43,392 nt of DNA from Thermostichus vulcanus str. 'Rupite' (GTDB lineage: Bacteria; Cyanobacteriota; Cyanobacteriia; Thermostichales; Thermostichaceae). The notes under the pieces are model-generated. The model ran no database searches. It saw nothing but the letters and a program-made list of their open reading frames with translations, and had not been told where the DNA came from. Below are positions 35,720 to 43,158 of the stretch, in pieces. Numbering within the stretch: the first letter of the stretch is position 1; the number at the start of each line of letters is the position of its first letter. Position numbers and translations under genes: made by a program. Location of the stretch: contig NZ_JAFIRA010000034.1 in assembly GCF_022848905.1 (NCBI RefSeq), forward strand, positions 1 to 43,392. The letters are read 5' to 3'.

Positions 35720-36925
35720 GTGCTTATCCCTACTCTGCTCTCTGCTTCAGCTCCCATTGTCAAGGGACTTCTCGATGGATCCTTGGTTCGTTACGGTGGT
35801 GTGATTCGGGAAGCCAGCAGTGGACGTATTGTTAAACACTTAACTGAGTCACCTGGCCTGACAGAAGCGCTGATGCACAGCCCGGATACTCCTATTTTAG
35901 GTGGAGCAAATCCAATCATTAATGTCCTTGGGCGTCAGGTTAACCCGCAAATCCCTGGTCTTTTGTCCAGTTCTGCCATGGGTATGTCTCAGATTGCTGC
36001 TGGGGCCAGCGCTCTCAACCTAGGAGTTAGCATCATTGGCTTCACTTACATGCACTTCCGCATGAATCAGCTACAAAATGCTATTATCGATCTCAAAAAC
36101 ACTGTTGAAGCCGGGATCCGAGACATCGAATCTAGACTGGATACTCTCTCTGGTCAGTTGGCCTACTTGAAAGTTCTAGCGGAGCAAAGCCGAACCGAAA
36201 TTTTGGATGCCATCTCTGAACTCCATCGCGCCATCTTCATCCAAAACCTTGCCAAACTTCAGGCCGAGCTTGCCAGCCTAGCCCGCTTTCCTGATTCTTC
36301 TCCTCGGGATGCCCTCAAGGCTTTAACTGAAGCTCGCGTCTTTTTTGTCGATCAGGCTCATCAAATCCCTACCCAGCGGCAAGCCCGATACCTCCTTCTG
36401 GGTGATATTGCTCTCAAGGGTTGGGCCGTTTCTCTGGCTACCGAGTCGCAGCTGCTCATCAAACACGGTTTTGTCAAAGATTCCACTGCTATCCTTAATT
36501 CAGAAGTTCCCCGGTTTCGTCAACTGTCCCAAAAGTGGTGTGAGGCTCTTCTTCCAGACGATCGCCCCCGTCTCAAAACCGCCTACACTTACGATGCCCC
36601 CCGATTTGCTCCTTACATTTCTACTGAACGTATTCGGCGTATTGCCCGTCTTTCACCCGTCGATCAGTCTCTCACTCCTGAGCAACTTTACCGAAGAAAA
36701 AGTGATCTTGACGTCGAGTTTCAAATGTCCTATTTCCGCGACCTGGATAAATCCTGGTATCTGACTCAAGTCGGTATTGCGGAGTATCTGGATCAACTGA
36801 GTGAACTCACCGAGCGGCTAGAGAGTTTGCAAGCATTCGCCAAGCTTTGTGAAAGTCTTGATGAAAGGGATCCCTACCGGTTCTTGCCTGCAAGCTCAGA
36901 GGATAAGGGATTATACTTAATCTGA
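35720..36925 (+). CDS. Membrane/coiled-coil protein of unknown function, cluster partner
   Basis: A 401-residue protein from GTG 35720 (TAGGAG at about 35706). Residues 82-111 form a hydrophobic stretch (GMSQIAAGASALNLGVSIIG, then FTYMHF), followed directly by a coiled coil at about 114-175 (MNQLQNAIIDLKNTVEAGIR, then IESRLDTLSGQLAYLKVLAE). The C-terminal half is helical and soluble (ALKALTEARVFFVDQAHQIP). No enzyme motif is visible and I do not recognise the family. It follows the glycine-zipper gene by 18 bases. GGATCC motifs reappear within it, unlike the genes just before, so this gene may be older resident DNA. Confidence 0.75.
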   Translation: MLIPTLLSASAPIVKGLLDGSLVRYGGVIREASSGRIVKHLTESPGLTEALMHSPDTPILGGANPIINVLGRQVNPQIPGLLSSSAMGMSQIAAGASALNLGVSIIGFTYMHFRMNQLQNAIIDLKNTVEAGIRDIESRLDTLSGQLAYLKVLAEQSRTEILDAISELHRAIFIQNLAKLQAELASLARFPDSSPRDALKALTEARVFFVDQAHQIPTQRQARYLLLGDIALKGWAVSLATESQLLIKHGFVKDSTAILNSEVPRFRQLSQKWCEALLPDDRPRLKTAYTYDAPRFAPYISTERIRRIARLSPVDQSLTPEQLYRRKSDLDVEFQMSYFRDLDKSWYLTQVGIAEYLDQLSELTERLESLQAFAKLCESLDERDPYRFLPASSEDKGLYLI

Positions 36926-36944
36926 TTTCAATATGATTTCAATA
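36923..36944. repeat. Exact tandem duplication, 11 bp x 2
   Basis: TGATTTCAATA occurs twice; the first copy begins with the stop codon of the preceding gene (36923-36925), so the duplication starts exactly at the gene end. Confidence 0.9.
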
Positions 36945-37034
36945 TGTATTTCAGACAAGCTGCCGTTACCTCAGTCAGGAATTCTGGGAACTCTAGAACC
37001 CTTCGCTTTCCTACAGCAGCCCTCTCTCCTGACT

Positions 37035-37496
37035 TCAATACCACTGTTGGGCATAAAGCCGCTGGACCAAGTAAAACACCAGTAGATTGACATCCACCCG
37101 CCGCTCATCAATCATAAAAGACTCAATGGTGCTGGCCGGGGATCCCTCGGTGGTACAGCGAAAGAACTTCCGACCGTTCAGGGATCCCTCGGCAAACAAC
37201 ACGCTAAATTGCTTTTTCCCGCCCGCAAAGGAGCCAAGCAGCGTTTTCCCCTCGAGGCGCAGTTGTAGATCGGTCACGCCCCGTTTTTGAAAGGCAGCGA
37301 TGGCAGCTGGGATCACATCCTCGGTGATTTCTTGCTCAAAGGGTTTTTCTTCTTTGGCCTTGGCGGCTTTCTTACCCGCCGCTTTTGCAGGCGCTTCAGC
37401 AGCATCAGACTCAGGGGCAGCCGCTTTGGATCGAGGGGGCTTCTTGGCTGTGGCCTCTTCAGGCACCGAGGTTTCGGGGGTAGGTTCTCCAGACAT
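37035..37496 (-). CDS. DUF2996-family cyanobacterial protein
   Basis: A 153-residue protein with an N-terminal Pro/Ala/Lys-rich low-complexity tail of about 50 residues (MSGEPTPETSVPEEATAKKP) and a C-terminal conserved domain: VTDLQLRLEGKTLLGSF, KQFSVLFAEGSLNGRKFFRC, STIESFMIDERRVDVNLLVF, then VQRLYAQQWY. This fits the cyanobacterial and plastid DUF2996 family. The ATG at 37496 gives the usual layout; an upstream start at 37535 adds unrelated residues. It follows ndhM by 73 bases on the same strand. Function unknown to me. Confidence 0.88.
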   Translation of the reverse strand: MSGEPTPETSVPEEATAKKPPRSKAAAPESDAAEAPAKAAGKKAAKAKEEKPFEQEITEDVIPAAIAAFQKRGVTDLQLRLEGKTLLGSFAGGKKQFSVLFAEGSLNGRKFFRCTTEGSPASTIESFMIDERRVDVNLLVFYLVQRLYAQQWY

Positions 37497-37569
37497 GGGA
37501 AAAGTGCTCCAGCGATAAGTGCAGACAGGATCCAATTGAATGAGTCACACTCAAAACACTAACAAGACA

Positions 37570-37935
37570 CTAGCCTTTGGGAATGTACTGGCCGACAATC
37601 TCTTCCGCCGGAATCTGAGGGAAGCCCATGCTGAAGTTCGGGGTACGGCCCTGAAGGTTGTAGGCGATCTCCCCTTGTTTGAGCAGAGAGCGAATGAAGT
37701 GCTCCAGATCCGACCCAATGCGGCGCATGTTGTACTCCGTCAAGTCCCTTCCTTGGTAAGCAGCCACCAACTCCTCAAAGCGGGCATACACCTTCTGCAG
37801 AGCGGCATCATTCCAGACCAGCTCGTTGTCCGGGTCAACATCCAAGGTAAACAGGTCTTCTCGGGGCAAAAAGTCGTTGTTGGCAGTGACCTCACCAGCA
37901 AAGATATGGACGTGGCGGGTGGTGCATTTCAGCAT
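37570..37935 (-). CDS. ndhM: NAD(P)H-quinone oxidoreductase subunit M (NdhM)
   Basis: Peripheral subunit of the cyanobacterial/plastid NDH-1 complex, which runs cyclic electron flow and respiration at the thylakoid. The 121-residue product starting MLKCTTRHVHIFAGEV carries the family core DNELVWNDAALQKVYARFEE, then LTEYNMRRIGSDLEHFIRSL and LKQGEIAYNLQGRTPNFSMG. The ATG at 37935 is where NdhM proteins begin; a start at 37980 would add 15 unrelated residues. NdhM is specific to oxygenic phototrophs, so it supports the cyanobacterial origin of the window. Confidence 0.96.
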   Translation of the reverse strand: MLKCTTRHVHIFAGEVTANNDFLPREDLFTLDVDPDNELVWNDAALQKVYARFEELVAAYQGRDLTEYNMRRIGSDLEHFIRSLLKQGEIAYNLQGRTPNFSMGFPQIPAEEIVGQYIPKG

Positions 37936-38081
37936 CTTGATTGCTCCGGTTCGGATCCCAACTTTTACCCAAGGTATCATTCCTCTCGCTCCTCAGGGGA
38001 TCCCCTGCCATCCAGTTTCAGAAGATCGCTACAGTATCACCAGGCTCCCTCAGGGGCCAGTGCTCCTTCTGACGGGATCCC

Positions 38082-38306
38082 ATGCAATCTATCAATCTGG
38101 GCAAAACGGGCTTGAAAGTCTTTGTTGCTCCGCAACGCTTGTGCGACCGACGATGCTTGGGCACCATGACTGATGGCAACAAACAGGGGCGGGATTGGGT
38201 GCTGATGGAAGCGGAGAGCTGCCCCTTTTTTCAAGCGGCCTTGGGAGCAGGCATCAATTTTTTCGATACTGCCGATAGGTATTCTTTAGGAATGAAAGAG
38301 GAATGA
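38082..38306 (+). pseudogene. Truncated aldo/keto reductase relic (N-terminus only)
   Basis: The frame opens MQSINLGKTGLKV and continues with ALGAGINFFDTADRYSLGMK, both hallmark pieces of the aldo/keto reductase N-terminus (the catalytic Asp region ends in ADxYSLG). The segment between them (VFVAPQRLCDRRCLGTMTDG) is longer and rougher than in family members. The reading ends after 74 residues, where a full enzyme has over 300. Its stop overlaps the start of the D-aminopeptidase gene (ATGA at 38303-38306). Confidence 0.75.
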
Positions 38307-39106
38307 AAGTTTATATCAGCGCCGACATCGAAGGGATCACCGGAATCGACCATTGGGATGAAGCCACCATTGGCCAACCCGGTTATGAGCTGTTTCGAGA
38401 GCAAATGACCCGCGAGGTGATTGCCGCTTGCGAGGGATCCCTGGCTGCCGGAGCCACCCATATCACCGTCAAAGATGCTCACGATTCTGGGCGTAATCTC
38501 ATCCCGGACCGACTCCCCGAACCGGTACAGCTGATCCGGGGCTGGAGCGGGCACCCCTACTGCATGGTGCAGGAGTTGGATCGCAGTTATGATGCCTTGA
38601 TCCTGATTGGCTACCATTCCCCCGCCGGCTCCGGTGCTAACCCCCTTGCCCACACCTACACCACTGAAGTCAGCCAAATCCGATTGAATGGCCAACGCAT
38701 TTCTGAGTTCCATCTGGTCAGCTTCACCGCCGCCCACGAAGGGATCCCGGTGGTTTTTCTGGCCGGGGATGCGGACTTGTGTGCGGAAGCGAAGGCTTAT
38801 GATCCCACCATTCAAACGGTGATTACCCACAAAGGAATCGGTCAATCGGTGATCGCCCAGCATCCGCAGCGCACTCTACAAGCCATCCGAGAAGGGGTGG
38901 AGGGATCCCTGCGGCGCCTTAAGGAGTATCGGCCTCGCCCCCTGCCGGAGCACTTTCTTCTGGAGGTGGACTACAAAGAGCCTTCCCGCGCCTATCGCAA
39001 GTCTTTTTATCCCGGTTGCCAGTTGGTTGCGGATGCTACGGTTCACCTGCAGGTTTCCGATTGGTTCGAGGTGCTGCGGGCTCTGGAGTTTATTGTGCTG
39101 ACCTAG
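38303..39106 (+). CDS. dppA: D-aminopeptidase, M55/DppA family
   Basis: Zinc-dependent self-compartmentalising peptidase that removes N-terminal D-amino acids from short peptides, probably in peptidoglycan turnover. The 267-residue product has the family ligands: Asp8 and Glu10 in ISADIEGITG, His60 in VKDAHDSGRN, His104 in LIGYHSPAGSGANPL, and a Glu near 133 in QRISEF. The start ATG at 38303 overlaps the stop of the upstream aldo/keto reductase relic. Converges with mnmH, overlapping its stop region by 17 bases. Confidence 0.92.
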   Translation: MKVYISADIEGITGIDHWDEATIGQPGYELFREQMTREVIAACEGSLAAGATHITVKDAHDSGRNLIPDRLPEPVQLIRGWSGHPYCMVQELDRSYDALILIGYHSPAGSGANPLAHTYTTEVSQIRLNGQRISEFHLVSFTAAHEGIPVVFLAGDADLCAEAKAYDPTIQTVITHKGIGQSVIAQHPQRTLQAIREGVEGSLRRLKEYRPRPLPEHFLLEVDYKEPSRAYRKSFYPGCQLVADATVHLQVSDWFEVLRALEFIVLT

Positions 39107-40157
39107 CCAGGGATGAATCGGTTAAGAGCTGTCTGGCGGCCTCTTTCAAGCTGTCCTCTGAGAGGTTGGGCAGCTCAATCCGGGTGCGGATGCGATTAAA
39201 ATACCGCTGCAACCCATGCCGATAGGTGGGATCATAGTGCTGCTCCAACAGCTCCTGCACCAATACCGACCAGTTTTGGGCATCAATCAGTTCAAACCAC
39301 CACTGCAAACAGGCTTGGCCATAGCGAGCCTTGAGGGGCCATAACTTCTGCTTCAACGCCTGCGGATGGGCAATCCAATGGGGGTAATGGGCAATAATCC
39401 CTTGCACCCGTTCCTGCAGGGGCAACTGCACTTCTATACAGTCGGCCTCCGTCAGAGCTTGCCAAAGAGCGGGTGGCAAATGCAACTGGCCCACCTTGGC
39501 ACTCTCCGATTCCACCCACACCCACTTGGTGGGATCCCAGCTGAGAAAAGCTTGCAGCAACCGGCTCTCAAACCCCTTCTGACTGGGTTGCGGCAACTGC
39601 CACTCTGCCCCCAACAGGGATCCCCGATGCCGTGCTAGCCCCTCTAAGTCCAGAACCTGTGCCCCCTGCACCTGCAGCTGATGGAGCAACTGGGTTTTGC
39701 CGCTTCCCGTTGCCCCACACAAAACCCGGTAAGTAAACTGTTGCGGTAGGGTCTGAAGTTGTCTGCGCACCCAAGCTCGGTAGGTCTTGTATCCGCCTTC
39801 CAGAACCGTGACCAGCCAGCCCACCTGAGACAGCACCAAAGCCAAACTGCCGGATCGTTGTCCGCCTCGCCAGCAATAGATTAGGGGACGATAGTCACGA
39901 TCTTTATCCGCAAAATGGGTTTGCAAATGGCGGCTAATGTTTTGGGCCACCAAGCTGGCCCCCCGTTTGCGGGCTGTGAAGGGATCCACCTGCTTGTAGA
40001 GCGTTCCCACCTCCGCCCGTTCTGCATCCTGTAAAACCGGCAAATTAATCGCCCCGGGCCAATGATCCTCCGCAAACTCGGCGGGAGAACGCACATCGAT
40101 AATTTCGCTGTAGGTGTGCGACCAAGGTTCTGCGGTGAACTGAATCGGAGGAGACAC
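39090..40157 (-). CDS. mnmH: tRNA 2-selenouridine/geranyl-2-thiouridine synthase MnmH (SelU)
   Basis: Modifies the wobble 2-thiouridine of tRNAs, replacing sulphur by selenium or adding a geranyl group. The N-terminal rhodanese domain starts [20 protein letters not shown] and has the active Cys in [18 protein letters not shown]. The C-terminal half is a P-loop domain with [18 protein letters not shown]. From the GTG at 40157 the protein has about 355 residues, typical of the family. A longer reading to 40337 would overlap the divergent gene start at 40336, so it is unlikely. The start is the least certain part. Confidence 0.9.
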   Translation of the reverse strand: MSPPIQFTAEPWSHTYSEIIDVRSPAEFAEDHWPGAINLPVLQDAERAEVGTLYKQVDPFTARKRGASLVAQNISRHLQTHFADKDRDYRPLIYCWRGGQRSGSLALVLSQVGWLVTVLEGGYKTYRAWVRRQLQTLPQQFTYRVLCGATGSGKTQLLHQLQVQGAQVLDLEGLARHRGSLLGAEWQLPQPSQKGFESRLLQAFLSWDPTKWVWVESESAKVGQLHLPPALWQALTEADCIEVQLPLQERVQGIIAHYPHWIAHPQALKQKLWPLKARYGQACLQWWFELIDAQNWSVLVQELLEQHYDPTYRHGLQRYFNRIRTRIELPNLSEDSLKEAARQLLTDSSLARSAQ

Positions 40158-40335
40158 AAGCCCAAAGATAAAGATGGCAAACTTTGCTTTATCTTGGCAG
40201 GTCTTATTGTTCTGCCGGAGGTCGCCACCCCCATTCAGCTTGCCAGACCTGCTCGGTAGCCCTAGAGTCATATCACCCAAAGATGATCGACCGGATGATC
40301 CGTTCTTCGATAACCTATTTTTCGCTAGAGGTGCC

Positions 40336-41028
40336 ATGGGATCCTACGTTGCAGCAGAACCCTACCCCTATCCCTACAATGGCGACTTGCGGCCTGAAAA
40401 CACCGCCCTGATCATCATCGATATGCAGACGGATTTCTGCGGTGTTGGCGGCTACGTGGACAAAATGGGCTACGACCTCTCCCTCACCCGCGCCCCCATC
40501 GAGCCGATTCGTCGCGTTTTGGCGGTGATGCGTACCAAGGGCTTTTTGATTTTGCATACCCGCGAGGGCCATCGTCCCGATCTTTCGGACTTGCCAGAAA
40601 ACAAACGCTGGCGCAGTCAACGCATTGGGGCAGGCATTGGGGATCCCGGGCCTTGTGGGCGGATCTTGGTGCGGGGGGAACCCGGTTGGGAGATCATCCC
40701 CGAATTGGCACCCCTGCCAGGCGAGGTGATCATCGACAAGCCGGGCAAAGGGTCCTTCTACGCCACTGATTTGGACTTGATCCTAAGGCGCAAAGGCATC
40801 CAGAACCTGATTCTGACCGGGATTACCACCGATGTCTGTGTCCACACCACCCTGCGGGATGCCAACGACCGTGGTTATGAATGTTTGTTGCTGTCCGATT
40901 GCACAGGTGCCACAGACTACGGAAATTATCTCGCCGCTCTGAAAATGATCCAGATGCAAGGCGGTGTTTTCGGGGCAGTCGCCAGTTCCGCTGCTTTGAT
41001 CGAGACACTAGAGGGAGTTGAGGGATGA
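40336..41028 (+). CDS. Isochorismatase-family cysteine amidohydrolase, biuret-hydrolase-like
   Basis: Protein of 230 residues from the ATG at 40336 with AGAGGTG upstream. The catalytic triad is Asp29 ([11 protein letters not shown]), Lys135 ([10 protein letters not shown]) and Cys168 ([13 protein letters not shown]). With a constant offset of seven these match Asp36, Lys142 and Cys175 of Rhizobium biuret hydrolase as I remember it, and Gln208 ([11 protein letters not shown]) falls on its Gln215. Long segments such as [20 protein letters not shown] and [15 protein letters not shown] also look closely alike. So hydrolysis of biuret or a similar N-carbamoyl amide, releasing nitrogen, is the best guess. 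A HicB relic and a BMP-type ABC ATPase gene follow on the same strand. Confidence 0.85.
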   Translation: MGSYVAAEPYPYPYNGDLRPENTALIIIDMQTDFCGVGGYVDKMGYDLSLTRAPIEPIRRVLAVMRTKGFLILHTREGHRPDLSDLPENKRWRSQRIGAGIGDPGPCGRILVRGEPGWEIIPELAPLPGEVIIDKPGKGSFYATDLDLILRRKGIQNLILTGITTDVCVHTTLRDANDRGYECLLLSDCTGATDYGNYLAALKMIQMQGGVFGAVASSAALIETLEGVEG

Positions 41029-41174
41029 AGCTCAAGGTTGTTCTGGAGCCCAGTGAAGAAGGAGGGTACACCCTCTATGTTCCTAATTTTGCCGGGTTGC
41101 ATTAGCGAGGGAGACACGATTGAACTCCTCTTTATGTATAGACAAAACCATCCATTCAGGAGATCTTTCCATCC
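41025..41174 (+). pseudogene. HicB-type antitoxin relic (frameshifted N-terminus)
   Basis: The ATG at 41025 overlaps the stop of the amidase gene and reads [20 protein letters not shown] then NFAGLH and a stop at 41103-41105. Reading one base later continues as GCISEGDTIELL, exactly the next part of the HicB antitoxin pattern (VPxLPGCxSEGDTxEEA). So a one-base change broke the gene, and the rest of the roughly 70-residue antitoxin is gone. No HicA toxin gene is visible. Confidence 0.75.
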
Positions 41175-42719
41175 ATGACCACCACTGCCCAATCCCAAGT
41201 CTCCACGACACGAGAAGCTCCTCCAGAACTAGAAGCTGTTAACATTACCAAACGATTTGGATCCCTGTTGGCCCTAGACCACGTTTCCATGAAGCTAAGG
41301 CCGGGATCCTTTCATGCCTTGCTGGGAGAAAACGGGGCTGGCAAAAGCACGCTGGTGAAGTGCATCATGGGCTTTTATCATGCCGACTCTGGCGATATCT
41401 GTATTGGTAAACGGGCTCGTGCCATCCATAGCCCACGGGATGCTTACCACTACGGCATTGGCATGGTGTACCAACATTTCACCTCTGTTCCTGCTATGAC
41501 CGTGGCAGAAAATTTGGTGCTGGCTCGTCCGGATTTGCCTTTGGTGATCAATTGGAAGGAGGAGCAGGAAAAACTGGCTGCCTTCATGGAAACCGCTCCA
41601 TTTCAGGTGAATTTACGGGCCTCTATTTCCGATTTGGCGGCAGGGGAAAAGCAAAAAGTTGAAATTCTGAAGCAGCTTTACCTGAATACCAAGATCCTGA
41701 TTTTGGATGAACCGACGTCGGTCTTAACCCCAGAAGAAGCGGATGAAGTGCTGGGGTTGGTACGCCGCTCCGTAGAAGCTGGGGAGTTGAGTGTATTGCT
41801 GATCACCCACAAGTTTCGGGAGGTGAATGCCTTTGCCGATGAGGTGACGGTGTTACGGCGTGGAAAATTGGCTGGCCATGGTGAGGTGAAGGATCTATCG
41901 ACGGCAGAGATGGCTGAGATGATGCTGGGTCAGCAACGGGTGCAGGTGCAACTGGAGAAAGCTCTGAGCGAAACGGGATCCCCTCTGCTGCAAATTGAAG
42001 GGATCCATGCCGATAAAGACAATGGCTTGCCCGCTGTACGGGGGGTGACCCTAACTGTCCATGGCGGTGAGATCGTCGGGATTGCGGGGGTCTCCGGCAA
42101 CGGCCAACGGGAACTGATGGAGGTTTTGGCAGGGCAGCGGATGGCAACGGGGGGCCAGATCAAGGTGAATGGACAACTGTATACGGCAACTCGTGCAGAA
42201 ATGGTGCGTCATCGGGTTTGCTGCCTGCCGGAGGAACCTTTGAGAAATGCCTCCATCCCCAATATGAGCGTTGGGGAGAACCTGGCTTTGCGCTGTTACG
42301 ACCGGGATCCGATGGCGAAAGGCTGGATGTTGATCTGGCAAGAAATTTGGCGCTCTGCCCGGGCCTTGATCGGGCAATTTAAGGTGAAGACGCCTACAGC
42401 CCAAACCCCGATTGGCCACTTGTCGGGGGGCAATGTGCAGCGGGCAGTTCTGGCGCGGGAACTATCTGGGGATCCGCAAATTTTGATCGCTGCCAACCCT
42501 TGTTTTGGCCTAGATTTTGCGGCAGTGGATTACATTCACTCCCAAATTGTGGATGCCCGTAACCGGGGGGTGGCTGTTTTGCTGATTAGCGAGGATCTAG
42601 ATGAACTGCTCAAACTTTCCGACCGATTGGTGGTGATGGCGGGAGGTCAATTTGTCTACGAGAGCCCCATCGGTAGTGCGGATCTCAAGGAAATTGGCCA
42701 CAAGATGGGTGGTCACTAG
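41175..42719 (+). CDS. ABC transporter ATPase, BMP/nucleoside type (two ATPase domains)
   Basis: A 514-residue fused double ATPase. Domain 1 has Walker A LLGENGAGKSTLVKCIMGF, signature LAAGEKQKVEILKQLYL and Walker B ILILDEPTSVLTPEEAD. Domain 2 has a degenerate Walker A (GVSGNGQRELMEVL), signature LSGGNVQRAVLARELSGD, and a diverged Walker B (ILIAANPCFGLDFAA). One good and one degenerate site is normal for ATPases of the sugar/nucleoside importers that use BMP-type binding proteins (YufO/NupA-like). AGGAGA lies about 12 bases before the ATG. The permeases are not in the window. The upstream amidase suggests a nitrogen-rich compound as substrate; this is inference. Confidence 0.92.
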   Translation: MTTTAQSQVSTTREAPPELEAVNITKRFGSLLALDHVSMKLRPGSFHALLGENGAGKSTLVKCIMGFYHADSGDICIGKRARAIHSPRDAYHYGIGMVYQHFTSVPAMTVAENLVLARPDLPLVINWKEEQEKLAAFMETAPFQVNLRASISDLAAGEKQKVEILKQLYLNTKILILDEPTSVLTPEEADEVLGLVRRSVEAGELSVLLITHKFREVNAFADEVTVLRRGKLAGHGEVKDLSTAEMAEMMLGQQRVQVQLEKALSETGSPLLQIEGIHADKDNGLPAVRGVTLTVHGGEIVGIAGVSGNGQRELMEVLAGQRMATGGQIKVNGQLYTATRAEMVRHRVCCLPEEPLRNASIPNMSVGENLALRCYDRDPMAKGWMLIWQEIWRSARALIGQFKVKTPTAQTPIGHLSGGNVQRAVLARELSGDPQILIAANPCFGLDFAAVDYIHSQIVDARNRGVAVLLISEDLDELLKLSDRLVVMAGGQFVYESPIGSADLKEIGHKMGGH

Positions 42720-42735
42720 AAGCTAGAAGGAGAAG

Positions 42736-42751
42736 ACTAGATCACTAGATC
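42736..42751. repeat. Exact tandem duplication, 8 bp x 2
   Basis: ACTAGATC occurs twice without a gap shortly after the ABC ATPase stop. Confidence 0.9.
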
Positions 42752-42856
42752 AAGATCAAACTGGATCCCTTGCTGGAGGACACTCAATACTCGAGCTACA
42801 GCCCTTTAATGCTCCGCAGTCGCGTGTCGCGTAGCATTAGCGTTGCGTAGCAACAA

Positions 42857-42876
42857 TGCCTACAGCAGGCTGCGCC
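42857..42876. repeat. Dispersed repeat unit, copy 2
   Basis: TGCCTACAGCAGGCTGCGCC differs from the copy at 11416-11435 at one base. It lies inside the repeat-rich spacer, preceded by GCGTAGCATTAGCGTTGCGT, another piece common in cyanobacterial repeats. Confidence 0.75.
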
Positions 42877-42979
42877 ACCCCTGAAGTGAACGCGGGTTTG
42901 CGACACCAACGGTAGTTTCCATAATCGATTTCAAAAGGGCTAGCGTGCTCCGCACCGCTGGCGCGAAAGGGATTGACCC

Positions 42980-43088
42980 TGTGCTAGGTGACTAGCGGTC
43001 GCGCTAGCGTCCAACAGGCTTTGCCAACGTCTCTCGTCCTCCGCACGACCCAGAGGGTCATCGTGCTCCAACACTGGTCACCTAGCAC
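42980..43088. repeat. Inverted repeat with about 15-bp arms
   Basis: GTGCTAGGTGACTAG near 42981 is matched by CTGGTCACCTAGCAC near 43074-43088 on the other strand, with one mismatch. The interior contains further GC-rich repeat pieces. It could be the ends of a small non-coding mobile element. Confidence 0.6.
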
Positions 43089-43116
43089 GGACGCAGCGCC
43101 TTGGTTCTGATTTGCC

Positions 43117-43136
43117 CTGGCCTTGACTGGCCTTGA
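43117..43136. repeat. Exact tandem duplication, 10 bp x 2
   Basis: CTGGCCTTGA occurs twice back to back just before the end of sufS. Confidence 0.9.
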
Positions 43137-43158
43137 TCTAGGATCTAGAGACAACTCC

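Larger units (their letters stand above)
42720..43158. other. Gene-free repeat-rich spacer between the ABC ATPase and sufS
   Basis: No coding sequence seen. The stretch is built from GC-rich dispersed repeat pieces around 42815-43095, a long-spaced inverted repeat, and two exact tandem duplications (42736-42751, 43117-43136). Its composition looks like a nest of cyanobacterial dispersed repeats rather than a decayed gene. Confidence 0.7.

Noticed and set aside
39090-40337. Longer MnmH starting at 40337
   Set aside because: The extra 60 residues are unlike the family and would overlap the start of the divergent amidase gene at 40336.
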